Shown here: positions 18,299 through 27,316 of the stretch, piece by piece
How the letters are laid out: each line of letters starts with the position of its first letter
How positions within the stretch are numbered: position 1 is the first letter of the stretch
Assembly (NCBI RefSeq): GCF_011617245.1
Contig: NZ_CP050152.1
Coordinates: forward strand, 2,408,503 to 2,472,502
Source: Brevibacterium atlanticum
GTDB taxonomy: Bacteria; Actinomycetota; Actinomycetes; Actinomycetales; Brevibacteriaceae
Length of the DNA: 64,000 bases
Direction: 5' to 3'
Position numbers and translations under genes: made by a program
The notes under the pieces: generated by a model
What the model was told of the DNA's origin: nothing
Databases searched by the model: none
The model's input: the letters and a program-made list of their open reading frames with translations, nothing else

Positions 18299-18553
18299 AT
18301 GTCGCCCTCGTCGCAGACACCTCCTGACGGTTCCGACCACCCTTCTCATGCACCTCGGGACGCACAGCGCGGAGTCGGCTGGCTCAACAACTTCTTCCGC
18401 AAGATCATCGGACCCGCCCAAGTCGACAACACGCGACCCGGCGGCTACTTCGAGGACGAGTCCCTGCGCCACCGGCAGCTCGACGCCATGGGCCTGGAGA
18501 TGCGCACCGACGCCGACGGCCATTCCTATGTCGTGAAGAAGACCACCGACTGA
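18299..18553 (+). CDS. Small hydrophilic protein of unknown function
   Basis: An 84-residue product with a Ser/Pro/Asp-rich N-terminus and a compact second half: VGWLNNFFRKIIGPAQVDN, then PGGYFEDESLRHRQLDAMGL and MRTDADGHSYVVKK. The patterned second half suggests a real conserved protein rather than a random frame. I do not recognise a family. It is divergent from the MarR gene and followed by a good terminator. Confidence 0.6.
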   Translation: MSPSSQTPPDGSDHPSHAPRDAQRGVGWLNNFFRKIIGPAQVDNTRPGGYFEDESLRHRQLDAMGLEMRTDADGHSYVVKKTTD

Positions 18554-18614
18554 CGACCAACGAGTGACGACCACCGACTGACCATTGCCGGGTCACGCGG
18601 CCCCGGACACACGC

Positions 18615-18648
18615 AACCGCCGCCGCACTCGAGGATGCGGCGGCGGTT
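18615..18648. terminator. Bidirectional terminator between convergent genes
   Basis: A perfect 13-bp stem (AACCGCCGCCGCA / TGCGGCGGCGGTT) with an 8-nt loop, followed on the plus strand by CTGTCTCTCTG. It lies between the small gene and the end of hemQ. Confidence 0.75.
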
Positions 18649-18710
18649 CTGTCTCTCTGCTCAGCTGCCGGCTGCCGAACAATGTGGCCCAGTGCCGGGC
18701 GTCGGCCGGC

Positions 18711-19421
18711 TCAGCGCCAGTCGGTGATGATGTCGACGAGTTCGCGGCGGGGCCCCGTGTAGAAGGGGATCTCCTCGCGCACGTGGAGGCGAGCCTGGGT
18801 GTTGCGCAGGTCCCTCATGAGGTCGACGATGCGGTGCAGCTCGGGGGCCTCGAACGCGAGCAGCCATTCGTAGTCACCGAGGGCGAAGGACGCGATCGTG
18901 TTCGCCTTGACGTCCTTGTACGCCGCGGCGGCGATGCCGTGGTCACGCAGCATCGTCGACCGCTCGGCCGGGTCGAGGACGTACCAGTCGTAGGAACGCA
19001 CGAACGGGTAGACGCAGATGTAATCACCGGGGACGTCATCGACGAGCAGCGCCGGCAGATGGCTCTTGTTGAACTCGGCCGGACGGTGGAGGCCGACGAC
19101 CGACCACACAGGCTCGAGGATGCCGCCGAGCAGGCTCCGACGGATCACCGAGTACGCGGCCTGCACGAGCTCGATGGTCGGAGCGTGGTACCAGAACATG
19201 ACGTCGGCATCAGCACGCAGGGCCGAGACGTCGTAGATGCCGCGGACGATGAGCCCCTGCTCCTTGAGCGGTTCGAGGGCTGCGAGAAGTTCGTTCGCGA
19301 GTTCGGCGCGGTCAGCGTCGCCGAGCTCCCCGGCCGAGGCGTAGACGGAGTACGCGATGTACCGGGTCTGCGAGTTCGCTTCTTCGATCTGGGCGTCCGT
19401 GGGCTGTGTGTAGTCGCTCAT
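18711..19421 (-). CDS. hemQ: Coproheme decarboxylase (chlorite-dismutase-like)
   Basis: Oxidatively decarboxylates Fe-coproporphyrin III to protoheme, the last step of the coproporphyrin-dependent haem route of Gram-positives. The 236-residue length fits. It has TRYIAYSVYASAGEL, ADVMFWYHAPTIE, and YPFVRSYDWYVLD, which contains the Tyr of the HemQ active site; the haem-side His lies in the SHLPAL/RPAEFNKSH region or the nearby conserved segment. It follows hemG (22-nt gap) and hemE on the same strand, as in other actinobacteria. Confidence 0.93.
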   Translation of the reverse strand: MSDYTQPTDAQIEEANSQTRYIAYSVYASAGELGDADRAELANELLAALEPLKEQGLIVRGIYDVSALRADADVMFWYHAPTIELVQAAYSVIRRSLLGGILEPVWSVVGLHRPAEFNKSHLPALLVDDVPGDYICVYPFVRSYDWYVLDPAERSTMLRDHGIAAAAYKDVKANTIASFALGDYEWLLAFEAPELHRIVDLMRDLRNTQARLHVREEIPFYTGPRRELVDIITDWR

Positions 19422-19443
19422 TCGTGCTCCTTCTGTGATCTGT

Positions 19444-20901
19444 TCATTCGATGTCTCGGTCGGTGTTTTGGTCGGAGATGAGGTCCACGGGCCGGTCGGC
19501 GTATCGGTCTGTGGATGAGCTCAGACGTGCAGCAACCGCCTCGGCGCGGGCGATGCAGGCGGGGATTCCGACCCCGTCGAAGGCCGATCCCGCCAGTTCG
19601 AGTCCGGCGATGCCGGCGATCTGCGCGTCGACGGCGGCGATGCGGGCGGCGTGGCCGGGCAGGTACTGCGGCAGTGCGGAGTCCCAGCGCTCCACCTCGA
19701 CGGCGAGGATCTGAGCGGTCGGTCGTGCCGTGATCGTGCGCCAGTCGGCGAAGGCCCGATCGATGATCTCGGCGTCCGTGTCGCTGCGCCACCCCTCAGG
19801 CCCATCACCGAAGCGGCCGATGCTCATCCGCACCAATGCGGTGCCTGATGGGATGTGGCCGCGGGTCCACGGCCATTTGTTCGACACGAACGTCGACGCC
19901 TTGATGTAGGTGCCTTCCGGCTCAGGGATGAGGAAGCCCGAACCATTCAGCTCGGTCCCGTCGAGGTCGATGAGCGCCGGAACCAACGCCGTGGACGCAT
20001 AGGGGATCTCACCGAGTGCCGCGGACGATGCCGGTGCGATGTCGGTCAGCAGGCGTGCACTCACATGCGCGGGCGTGGCCAGGACGAGCCCCTCGGAGGC
20101 GATGTCGAATCCCTCCCCGGTGACCTGCCAGGTCCGCCCACGTCGTGCGATCCCGGTGACACCGGCGCCGAGGCGGATCGTCCCGCCGCGTGCTTCGATC
20201 GCCTCGTGCAGGGCGGGGATGAGCCGGTTGATTCCACCCTCGAAGCTCATGAATACCGGTTCGGCCGTCCCGGTCGACTCGGCGGCGCGGGCGTCCCTGG
20301 CGGCCAGCAGGCCGGACACGAGATCGAGCACCGAGGTGCCGTCGACGGCGGCGGGCAGAAGTGCGGGGACGGTTTCGGCCAGCGACAGGTCACGACAGCG
20401 ACCGGCGTAGACGCCTCCGAGCAGCGGATCGACGAGGGAATCGACGATGGCATCGCCGAGGCGCTTCGCCAGGAAATCTCCGAGTGAGACGTCCTCACCC
20501 TCGATCGGGGGTGTGATCTCCTCGGCGGCCAAGCGACGGGCCGCCTCGGCTCCGATGAGGGATTCGACCTCGCTGGCGTCGGCGGGGACACCCATGATCT
20601 GGCGTTTCGGGATCGGGTGGAGTGCGCCCCGGTTGAGCACCTGGGAACTGTGCTCGGTCGAGGGGAAGACGGTGGCCATGCCGAGCTCGGCGGCCAGGTT
20701 CTTCGTCTCCGGGCGGCGGTTGAGGCTCGCCTCGGCCCCGGTGTCGATGCCTGTCTCGACGGCGCCGGAGAGGGTGGTGGCCTTGAGGCATCCGCCCAGC
20801 CTGGTGTCGGCGTCGAGCACGGTGACCCGGTTCTCGGCGCTGAGGCGGTAGGCGGTGACGAGGCCGGAGACCCCTCCCCCGACGACGGTGATGTCGCTCA
20901 T
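19444..20901 (-). CDS. hemG: Coproporphyrinogen III / protoporphyrinogen oxidase, FAD-dependent
   Basis: A six-electron FAD oxidase making coproporphyrin III (CgoX, formerly HemY/HemG). The start ATG at 20901 gives 485 residues beginning SDITVVGGGVSGLVTAYRLS, the FAD Rossmann loop. YAGRCRDLSLAETVPALLPA and MSFEGGINRLIPAL are typical of the family, and the last FAD-contacting stretch reads LAGSAFDGVGIPACIARAEA. The larger open frame extending upstream to 21531 overlaps hemE in another frame and has no meaning. HemG starts four nt after the hemE stop. Confidence 0.93.
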   Translation of the reverse strand: MSDITVVGGGVSGLVTAYRLSAENRVTVLDADTRLGGCLKATTLSGAVETGIDTGAEASLNRRPETKNLAAELGMATVFPSTEHSSQVLNRGALHPIPKRQIMGVPADASEVESLIGAEAARRLAAEEITPPIEGEDVSLGDFLAKRLGDAIVDSLVDPLLGGVYAGRCRDLSLAETVPALLPAAVDGTSVLDLVSGLLAARDARAAESTGTAEPVFMSFEGGINRLIPALHEAIEARGGTIRLGAGVTGIARRGRTWQVTGEGFDIASEGLVLATPAHVSARLLTDIAPASSAALGEIPYASTALVPALIDLDGTELNGSGFLIPEPEGTYIKASTFVSNKWPWTRGHIPSGTALVRMSIGRFGDGPEGWRSDTDAEIIDRAFADWRTITARPTAQILAVEVERWDSALPQYLPGHAARIAAVDAQIAGIAGLELAGSAFDGVGIPACIARAEAVAARLSSSTDRYADRPVDLISDQNTDRDIE

Positions 20902-20905
20902 CGGG

Positions 20906-21946
20906 TCAGCGGGACCCGAGGATCTCGGCCGAGACCCGGTGCACGTGCTCGACGATGCGGCCGGGAACCTCGGGGTCGGTGTCGGGAAGCACGCCATGGC
21001 CGAGGTTGAAGACGAAACCGCGGTCGAGGTCGAGTCCCGCCCTGACGATGTCCTCGATGCGCGGGGCCAGCGCCTCCCAGGGGGCGAACAGCAGTGCCGG
21101 ATCGAGATTGCCCTGCAGGGCCTGACCGGGCTGGACACGAGTGGCGGCGTCGGTGAGGTCGACGCGGAAGTCGACGCCGACGGTGGTCGAACCGGCCCGG
21201 GACATGGAGTTGAGCAGTTCGCCGGTCTGGACGCCGAAGTGGATGCTGGGCACCTCGTGGTGGGACAGTCCGTCGAAGACCGCGGCGGAGTGGGCCAGCA
21301 CATGGTCGTCGTAATCGCGGCGGGAGAGGTAGCCGGCCCAGGAGTCGAAGAGCTGGAAGGCCTTGGCACCGGCACGCAGCTGCACGTCGATGAAGGTCGT
21401 GGAGATCCGTGCGAGCTTGGCCAGCAGGGCCGAGAACGCGTCGGGATCGGAGGCCATGAGCGACTTCGTCTTCTCATGGTTCTTACTCGGTCCGCCCTCG
21501 ATGAGGTAGCTGGCCAGGGTGAACGGGGCACCGCCGAAGCCGATCAGCGGAGTGTCGCCGAGTTCGGCAGTGATCCGAGCGATCGATTCGGCGATGTCCG
21601 GGATGTCATCGGCATCGAGTTCGGGCAGGCCGTCGATGTCGGCACGGCTGCGCACGGGGTGCGCGATGACCGGGCCGGTGCCGGGCACGATCTCGACGTC
21701 GACACCGGCCGCCTGCAGCGGAACGACGATGTCGGAGAAGAAGATGGCCGCGTCGACACCGTGTCGGCGCACCGGCTGCAGGGTGATCTCGGAGACGAGT
21801 TCGGGGTTCCGGCACGCGTCGAGCATTGCGGTGCCTTCGCGCAGCTTCCGGTACTCGGGCAGGGAACGGCCTGCCTGTCGCATGAACCAGACGGGAGTAT
21901 GGGGCACCGGCTCCGAACGCAGCGCGGCCAACAGGGATGATGTCAT
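20906..21946 (-). CDS. hemE: Uroporphyrinogen decarboxylase
   Basis: Decarboxylates uroporphyrinogen III to coproporphyrinogen III. ATG at 21946 is chosen because GGGAGGATGGAGCC precedes it; the protein is 346 residues. It has PVWFMRQAGRSLPEYR (the RQAGR signature), the DAAIFFSDIVVPLQAAG active-site segment, GFGGAPFTLASYLIEGGPSK, and near the end VFNLGHGVLPDTDPE. It leads a hemE-hemG-hemQ operon. It is divergent from the DUF3000 gene. Confidence 0.96.
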   Translation of the reverse strand: MTSSLLAALRSEPVPHTPVWFMRQAGRSLPEYRKLREGTAMLDACRNPELVSEITLQPVRRHGVDAAIFFSDIVVPLQAAGVDVEIVPGTGPVIAHPVRSRADIDGLPELDADDIPDIAESIARITAELGDTPLIGFGGAPFTLASYLIEGGPSKNHEKTKSLMASDPDAFSALLAKLARISTTFIDVQLRAGAKAFQLFDSWAGYLSRRDYDDHVLAHSAAVFDGLSHHEVPSIHFGVQTGELLNSMSRAGSTTVGVDFRVDLTDAATRVQPGQALQGNLDPALLFAPWEALAPRIEDIVRAGLDLDRGFVFNLGHGVLPDTDPEVPGRIVEHVHRVSAEILGSR

Positions 21947-22164
21947 GGCTCCATCCTCCCATTCTTCTTTCGTCGATGCCCACCGGGCACCGGTTTCAAG
22001 ACGCTGAGTCTTGCCCCACTCGGTGGAGGGTCCTACGCGACTCCGCGGACAGCCCTGCTGCTCTCCCCGAACGGTCCTGCTCCACTCCACATATGTGGCG
22101 GAACAGGAATTCTCCGGGCCCTCCTCGGCGTGGATGATTCCCCCGCCACGACGGCTGATCTATC

Positions 22165-22788
22165 GTGGCGAATGTGGTCAACACCTCACCTCTCAATCGC
22201 ATTCCGGCGGAGTTCTCGGCCGTGACGTCGGTGCTGCGTGAAGCACGCAGCACGAACAATGTGACGATCTCGGAGATTCCTGCGCCGGCCCGCCTCGCGC
22301 CCTATTCCTATGCGCTCGGTGCCGAGGTCAGCGCGGATGAGACCTTCCTGCGCGCGAGTGGGGAGACCATCGACGAACTCGCCACCGGACGCATCGTCGT
22401 CCTCTTCGACCCGGGCGCTCCCGAGGAATGGGAGGGCCGGTTCCGCATCGTCTCCTACATCCGCGCCGAGCTCGAACACGAACTGGGCAATGAGACCCTG
22501 TTGGGCCATGTGGCATGGAGCTGGCTCGAAGACGCGCTCGAATCCAACAACTGTGAGGTCCTCGCTGCCGGCGGGACGACGACCCGGGTGCTGTCCGAGA
22601 GCTTCGGGACACTGGCCGAACGTCCGGCCACGATAGACTTGGAGCTGCGGGCTTCGTGGACGCCTGTGATTGACGAGCCGGATCTGATCGGCAATCACTT
22701 CGAAGCCTGGATCGATCTGCTCAGCACAGTCGCCGGACTGCCACCACTTCCTGAAGGAGTCACAGCCCTGCCCGGGCGTCGTCGATGA
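22165..22788 (+). CDS. DUF3000 family protein
   Basis: A 207-residue actinobacterial protein of unknown function. It has EFSAVTSVLREARSTNNVTI near the N-terminus, APYSYALGAEVS, GRIVVLFDPGAPEEWEGRFR, LLGHVAWSWLEDAL and an LELRASWTPV strand. This pattern and the position between hemE and a ribonuclease D gene match the protein that I know in the same place in mycobacteria. GTG at 22165 is the chosen start. Its end overlaps the next start by 4 nt (ATGA), so it is co-translated with the RNase D gene. Confidence 0.85.
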   Translation: MANVVNTSPLNRIPAEFSAVTSVLREARSTNNVTISEIPAPARLAPYSYALGAEVSADETFLRASGETIDELATGRIVVLFDPGAPEEWEGRFRIVSYIRAELEHELGNETLLGHVAWSWLEDALESNNCEVLAAGGTTTRVLSESFGTLAERPATIDLELRASWTPVIDEPDLIGNHFEAWIDLLSTVAGLPPLPEGVTALPGRRR

Positions 22789-23957
22789 CATCTGAACTAC
22801 CGCTTTTGGAAACACCCGCGAACGGCATCCCCGACGTCGTCGACACCCCGGAGGACTTCTCCTCGACCGTCGCCAGTCTCGCGGCCGCGACCGGTCCGAT
22901 CGCCATCGACGCCGAACGCGCCTCGGGAATCCGCTACGGGCAGCGGGCGTTCCTCGTCCAGCTGCGTCGAGACGGCGCCGGCACCTTCCTGTTGGATTCC
23001 GAGACGCTCGGCGACCTCAGCGGCCTCAATCCCGCTCTCGGCTCCGACGAATGGGTCATCCACTCCGTCACCCAGGATCTTCCGTGCCTGCAGGACCGCG
23101 GGATGGCTCCGGCGGCACTCTTCGACACCGAACTCGCCGCTCGCCTGCTGGGGTGGGAGAAGTTCGGACTCGCGGCTGTGGCCGAACGCACCCTGGGGGT
23201 CCGACTGGCCAAGGAGCATTCGGCCGCTGACTGGTCTGCCCGTCCCCTGCCGAAGGCGTGGCTGAACTACGCAGCCCTCGATGTCGAGGTGCTGCTGCCC
23301 ATCCGCGACATCCTCCACCAGCAGCTGCTCGATGCCGACCGGTGGGAGTTCGCGCAGCAGGAGTTCGACCATCTCCTCGATTTCCAACCCAAGCATTTCG
23401 CCGAACCGTGGCGGCGCACGCACGGTCTCTCCAAGCTCAAGTCACGCCGCGACATTGCTCGCGTCCGCGAACTCTGGCTGGCCCGGGATGCCATGGCCTG
23501 CGAGGCCGACCTGGCGCCCAGCAAGGTTCTGCGGGACCGCGACCTCGTCGCTCTCGCCCAGTCCGGGGTGAAGTCAAGCGATGACATCATGACCCAGTGG
23601 CGCAGGCTCTCCCGCGCCGAGGCGGCTCGTCTCTTCCGTGCCTACCGCAAGGCGTCTCGCCTCACCGTCGATGAGCTGCCTCGTCGGCAGGAGCGCGGAC
23701 ATCAGCAGAGCACTCCGTTCAGCCACACGGACCTCAAGGATCGGATTGCCGCGCTGAAGGCGGCGATGGCCGAGCTGGCGTCGTCGCTGACGATCCCCCA
23801 CGACGTCCTGCTCCAACCGGCGCTCGTGAAGTCGCTGGCGGCGCAGACGAACGTCGCTGTCGCGGATTACCTCGCCGAGGCGGGGGCCCGTCCGTGGCAG
23901 ATCGAGCTCAGTGCCCCGGTGCTGACGAAGACGCTGGCACGTCTCCCCCGCGGCTGA
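22785..23957 (+). CDS. rnd: Ribonuclease D-like 3'-5' exonuclease with HRDC domain
   Basis: The 390-residue protein has an N-terminal DEDD exonuclease domain: IAIDAERASG (first D/E pair), HSVTQDLPCLQDRG, and LNYAALDVEVLLPI (final Asp). An HRDC helicase/RNase D C-terminal domain follows (about 215-290; LWLARDAMACEADLAPSKVL). It likely trims structured RNA 3' ends. It overlaps the DUF3000 gene by 4 nt and converges with dxs, with a small hairpin in the 27-nt gap. Confidence 0.9.
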   Translation: MTSELPLLETPANGIPDVVDTPEDFSSTVASLAAATGPIAIDAERASGIRYGQRAFLVQLRRDGAGTFLLDSETLGDLSGLNPALGSDEWVIHSVTQDLPCLQDRGMAPAALFDTELAARLLGWEKFGLAAVAERTLGVRLAKEHSAADWSARPLPKAWLNYAALDVEVLLPIRDILHQQLLDADRWEFAQQEFDHLLDFQPKHFAEPWRRTHGLSKLKSRRDIARVRELWLARDAMACEADLAPSKVLRDRDLVALAQSGVKSSDDIMTQWRRLSRAEAARLFRAYRKASRLTVDELPRRQERGHQQSTPFSHTDLKDRIAALKAAMAELASSLTIPHDVLLQPALVKSLAAQTNVAVADYLAEAGARPWQIELSAPVLTKTLARLPRG

Positions 23958-23984
23958 CCCCGACCCACCTCGGCGGTGGGACTT

Positions 23985-25766
23985 TCACACGGCTCGGCGA
24001 GTCCCATTCGCGGCCCGGTCAGCCACCTCGGTGGGCAGGGCCCTGACGATGTCGGCGACGATCGCGTCCGTGTCGAGGCCGACATGGTCGAGGATCTCCT
24101 CCCTCGTGCCCTGCGGCAGAAACTCGTCGGGCACCCCGAGTTCGAGGACGCCGGTCCGGGAATCGGCCTCGCCCAGGTCCGAGCGGATCTGCGAACCGAT
24201 GCCGCCGATCTTCACTCCGTCTTCGATGACGGCGACCAGGCCGTGGTCCGCAGCGAGGTCGATGACGGACTCGGGCACCGGCAGCACCCACCGCGGATCG
24301 ACGATCGTGGCCGAGATTCCGCGCTGTTCGAGCTCGTCAGCCACGTCGCCCGCCAGCTGTGCGAACGGTCCGACTGAGACGATGAGCACGTCGGCCGCGG
24401 ACCCGGCCGGCACTTCACGAAGGACATCCACGCCGTCGCTCAGCCGCCTCAGTGCCGGGATGTCGGCTCCGACGCTGCCACGGGGGAACCGCAGCACCGT
24501 CGGCCCGTCGGTGACGGCGACGGCCTCGCGCAGCTCTTCGATCAGCCGGGCGGCGTCGCGGGGTGCCGCGAGCCGGATTCCCGGGACGATGCGCAGCATG
24601 GCGATGTCCCAGATGCCGTGGTGGCTGGCGCCGTCGGGTCCGGTGATGCCGGCGCGGTCGAGGACGAAGGTCACGGCCTGCCGGTGCAGGGCGACGTCCA
24701 TGAGCATCTGGTCGAAGGCGCGGGAGAGGAACGTCGAATAGATGCACACGATCGGGTGCAGTCCTCCGTAGGACAGGCCCGCCGCCGAGGCGACCGCGTG
24801 CGCTTCGGCGATGCCGACGTCGAAGACACGGGCGGGGAAATCCTCGGCGAACTTCGCGAGGCCGACCGGCATGAGCATGGCCGCGGTGACCGCGACGATG
24901 TCGTCGCGCTCGTCGGCGAGTTCACGCACCTCGGTGCCGAACACGGAAGTCCATGACATCGACTTCGATGGGGTTGGCTTCCCCGTGACCGGGTCGATGA
25001 CGCCGACGGAGTGGAACCGGTCGGCATCGCCGTTGACGGCTGGGTCGAAGCCATGGCCCTTCTGGGTGATCATGTGGACGATGATGGGTCCGCCGTCGAA
25101 CTTTTTGGCCAGGTGCAGGGCCTTCTCGACCGAGGGCAGGTCGTGACCGTCGACGGGGCCTAAGTATTTGATGCCGAGTTCGTCGAGGTGGGAGGCGAAG
25201 CCGCCGACGGTCGGGGCATAGGAGAGGCCGTTGTCGTTGACGATGATGACGAGTCGGCGCTGCGGGCTCGAGGTGTCGGCGGCGATGGTGTTGAGCGCCT
25301 CCCACGCCATACCTCCCGTCAGTGCGCCGTCACCGATGACCGCGACGACGTGTCGATCGTCCTCGCCAGTCAGCTGGCGGGCCTTGGCAATGCCGTCGGC
25401 CCAGGACAGCGAGGCCGAAGCGTGGGAGTTCTCGACGACGTCGTGGTCGCTCTCTGCCCGGCTCGGATAGCCCGAGAGCCCGCCCCGCTGACGCAGCGTC
25501 TCAAGGCGGTCGTGTCGGCCGGTGAGCATCTTGTGCACATAGGTCTGGTGGCCGACGTCGAAGATGATGGTGTCACGTGGGGAGTCGAAGACCCGGTGGA
25601 TGCCCATGGTGAGTTCGACCACGCCGAGGTTGGGCCCGAGATGTCCGCCCGTGCCGGCGACCGTTGTGATGAGGCGGTCCCTGATCTCTTCGGCGAGGAC
25701 CTCGCACTCGCCGGCGTCGAGTGCGCGCAGATGAGCCGGTGAGCCGAGGTTGTCGAGAAATGTCAT
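23985..25766 (-). CDS. dxs: 1-deoxy-D-xylulose-5-phosphate synthase
   Basis: A thiamine-diphosphate enzyme making DXP from pyruvate and glyceraldehyde-3-phosphate, entry to the MEP isoprenoid pathway that supplies uppS and quinones. The 593-residue protein has GHLGPNLGVVELTMGIHRVF, DVGHQTYVHKMLTGR, the ThDP-binding GDGALTGGMAWEALN to NDN stretch, FMxPGGYGLTYG-like AxxLSYGGLHPIVCIYSTFL and a transketolase C-terminal domain (VDPRWVLPVP). ATG at 25766 is the natural start. A -10-like box and repeats lie upstream. Confidence 0.95.
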   Translation of the reverse strand: MTFLDNLGSPAHLRALDAGECEVLAEEIRDRLITTVAGTGGHLGPNLGVVELTMGIHRVFDSPRDTIIFDVGHQTYVHKMLTGRHDRLETLRQRGGLSGYPSRAESDHDVVENSHASASLSWADGIAKARQLTGEDDRHVVAVIGDGALTGGMAWEALNTIAADTSSPQRRLVIIVNDNGLSYAPTVGGFASHLDELGIKYLGPVDGHDLPSVEKALHLAKKFDGGPIIVHMITQKGHGFDPAVNGDADRFHSVGVIDPVTGKPTPSKSMSWTSVFGTEVRELADERDDIVAVTAAMLMPVGLAKFAEDFPARVFDVGIAEAHAVASAAGLSYGGLHPIVCIYSTFLSRAFDQMLMDVALHRQAVTFVLDRAGITGPDGASHHGIWDIAMLRIVPGIRLAAPRDAARLIEELREAVAVTDGPTVLRFPRGSVGADIPALRRLSDGVDVLREVPAGSAADVLIVSVGPFAQLAGDVADELEQRGISATIVDPRWVLPVPESVIDLAADHGLVAVIEDGVKIGGIGSQIRSDLGEADSRTGVLELGVPDEFLPQGTREEILDHVGLDTDAIVADIVRALPTEVADRAANGTRRAV

Positions 25767-25817
25767 TCGGTCTCACTCTTCTGACGGCGACGTTGACGGA
25801 CAGATTCCATTCGCCCC

Positions 25818-25823
25818 ATCTTA
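25818..25823 (-). promoter_or_regulatory. Candidate dxs -10 box
   Basis: TAAGAT on the minus strand in the context GGGATAAGATGG, 52 nt upstream of the dxs ATG. The -35 region is not obvious. Confidence 0.4.
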
Positions 25824-25940
25824 TCCCTCCGGCTCGTCAGGGCAGGGACGCTGGCGCGAGCAAGCCGTCCGCTCCGCGTCCGTCGACAAGCCCGCCGGAC
25901 CGGACGCACCTGCAGCCGGGGCCACGGCCGCTGCGTCCAG

Positions 25941-26029
25941 CACCGTTCGCGGCACACCACCCCGGTGCAGCGGTAGGTTATGTCGCGAACGGTGTCGGAT
26001 GCCGCAGCAGCGGGAGGACATACCGCTGC
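25941..26029. repeat. Two interleaved inverted repeats upstream of dxs
   Basis: CACCGTTCGCG (25941-25951) pairs with 25984-25994. GCAGCGGTA...TGTC (25967-25984) pairs with GACATACCGCTGC (26017-26029) with a 5-nt bulge. The two stems interleave, as in a pseudoknot, or are alternatives. Role unknown; it lies in the old dxs-acnA intergenic space. Confidence 0.5.
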
Positions 26030-26093
26030 CGGTACGTGATGCCCGCGCCGTCGAGCCCAGCAGCGGGCCGCGTCGTCGTCGAGCCCGGGGACG

Positions 26094-26129
26094 ACGAAGG
26101 CCGGTGGGTTCTCACCCACCGGCCTTCGT
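26094..26129. terminator. Ancestral acnA terminator
   Basis: A perfect 16-bp stem (ACGAAGGCCGGTGGGT / ACCCACCGGCCTTCGT) with a 4-nt loop. It lies 63 nt beyond the displaced acnA stop codon on the minus strand, where the original aconitase transcript would have ended before the insertion. Confidence 0.75.
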
Positions 26130-26191
26130 GACCAGGGCTCACCCGGTCACAACCGGGTCAGATGAACCTGACGATCAGCCGAAGCTGAGGA

Positions 26192-26224
26192 TCAGGCCTC
26201 GGCCAGCTGGCGCAGCACGTACTG
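26192..26224 (-). other. Displaced ancestral 3' end of acnA (outer attachment site)
   Basis: On the minus strand this reads CAG TAC GTG CTG CGC CAG, then [25 protein letters not shown] and stop. That is the aconitase C-terminus in GC-rich host codons. The working acnA now ends [10 protein letters not shown] at 44650. GCACGTACTG (26215-26224) is the part identical in all three copies and is the probable crossover core. Confidence 0.85.
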
Positions 26225-26667
26225 AGACATGCTTCGATGACCAAGCTTGCCGAAATTGGAATGCCTCCTTTACAAAATTGCAGGTCAGGGACTTATCGGT
26301 CGTTCAAACATCGCTTCCGCTCAGTTGGTGAAGCACCTACGTCGACGTCCTACGGTAGCGACAGTTATTCAGAAACCAACGGTTCACTCGCATTCGCCAG
26401 CACGAGCCGAATGACAAGAGTCCTTCGTGACCAATGCCGACAACAGACAATTCCACCTGGAATCGTCGACGACTCCCGCCTCAGCTGACGGACAACTTGG
26501 ACCAAAAGGAACGTCCTCGACCTCAACTAGTCCACGCCGACTCCACAATTCAACCTTCAATAACGGTAGCGATGCCCTGGCCGCACAAGTATCCCGGAGC
26601 ATTAATCAACAATTATGTGCAACCTTCCCCGACTAGCCGGGGCGAATAGTCGATAAGGAATGTGCAA
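26225..26667. repeat. Left-end repeat of element A (non-coding)
   Basis: This sequence is clearly homologous, though diverged, to 39588-40038. Shared blocks include AGACATGCTTCG, TGACCAAGCTTGCCGAAATT, ATCGCTTCCGCTCAGTT, GTCGACGTCCTACG and CTAGCCGGGGCGAA. Small frames in it are not conserved between the copies, so it is probably a terminal or regulatory sequence, not a gene. Confidence 0.75.
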
Positions 26668-26726
26668 CCGAACCACCCGGTATAGCTCGCCGACCGCAGT
26701 CGTCTATGTGCTAGCGAGCGAACCTG

Positions 26727-27263
26727 CTAGTCCCGATCGACGACCACTTCGAGACTATCTCGGAGCAGACGTATTTCGTCTGGACTGAGAATAATTTTGT
26801 CACCCACGTTGAACCGCGTCACCGCTTTGCACTTGACGCCATGATCTTTAGAAACGACCCCATTGTGATGGGCAATATCGTGCCTCAAGTGCCGCAAATC
26901 ACCCATGACATCTGATGAAATTTTATTGAGTTCGACTCCCTCAAGCCTCGCGAACTCTGGCCGATAATAATTCTCCCACCGAGCGAAGATGAGCGTGATC
27001 CATGCATGAGTGAGCCATTCGCGCAACCAGCCGTTCGTGTCAGTTGCGCCCTTTAGATCGCTGAGTCGCCATCGAGCATCTATTCGAGCACCCGGCATAG
27101 TGGGAGCGTCTTGGCTGATAGTAATGCGTGGATCTGGATTGCTGGCGGTAGGTCGAATATTCGCGGAATCAGCAAACTTCGTCAATCCCAGCTGGGTGAA
27201 AACCATCGTACTGGAGGACGTCAAGAATTCGTGGCTCAGCTCGTCGAATAGTTCCTGGCTCAT
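26727..27263 (-). CDS. Unknown protein with HEPN-like motif
   Basis: A 178-residue protein if it starts at ATG 27263 (MSQELFDELSHE); a GTG at 27284 is an alternative. Visible: LREWLTHAWITLIFARWENY and the C-terminal DLRHLRHDIAHHNGVVS, an R-x(4-6)-H pattern typical of HEPN-type nuclease/defence or DUF4145-like domains. I do not recognise a named family. It is divergent from the 408-residue gene (53-nt gap), next to the left end of element A, in visibly lower-GC DNA. A defence role is an inference from motif and context. Confidence 0.65.
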   Translation of the reverse strand: MSQELFDELSHEFLTSSSTMVFTQLGLTKFADSANIRPTASNPDPRITISQDAPTMPGARIDARWRLSDLKGATDTNGWLREWLTHAWITLIFARWENYYRPEFARLEGVELNKISSDVMGDLRHLRHDIAHHNGVVSKDHGVKCKAVTRFNVGDKIILSPDEIRLLRDSLEVVVDRD

Positions 27264-27316
27264 CTCAATAGTATGGCACGACACCTGTCGCGAGGTTCCA
27301 GTGAGAAACTACCCTT

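Noticed and set aside
20902..21531. In-frame extension of hemG making a 695-residue product
   Set aside because: It lies wholly inside hemE in another frame and is Arg/Ser/Pro-rich; the FAD loop begins at the ATG at 20901.
26225..26667. Short frames in the end repeats as genes
   Set aside because: Frames are not preserved between the two homologous left ends, and those in the right end lack motifs and starts.
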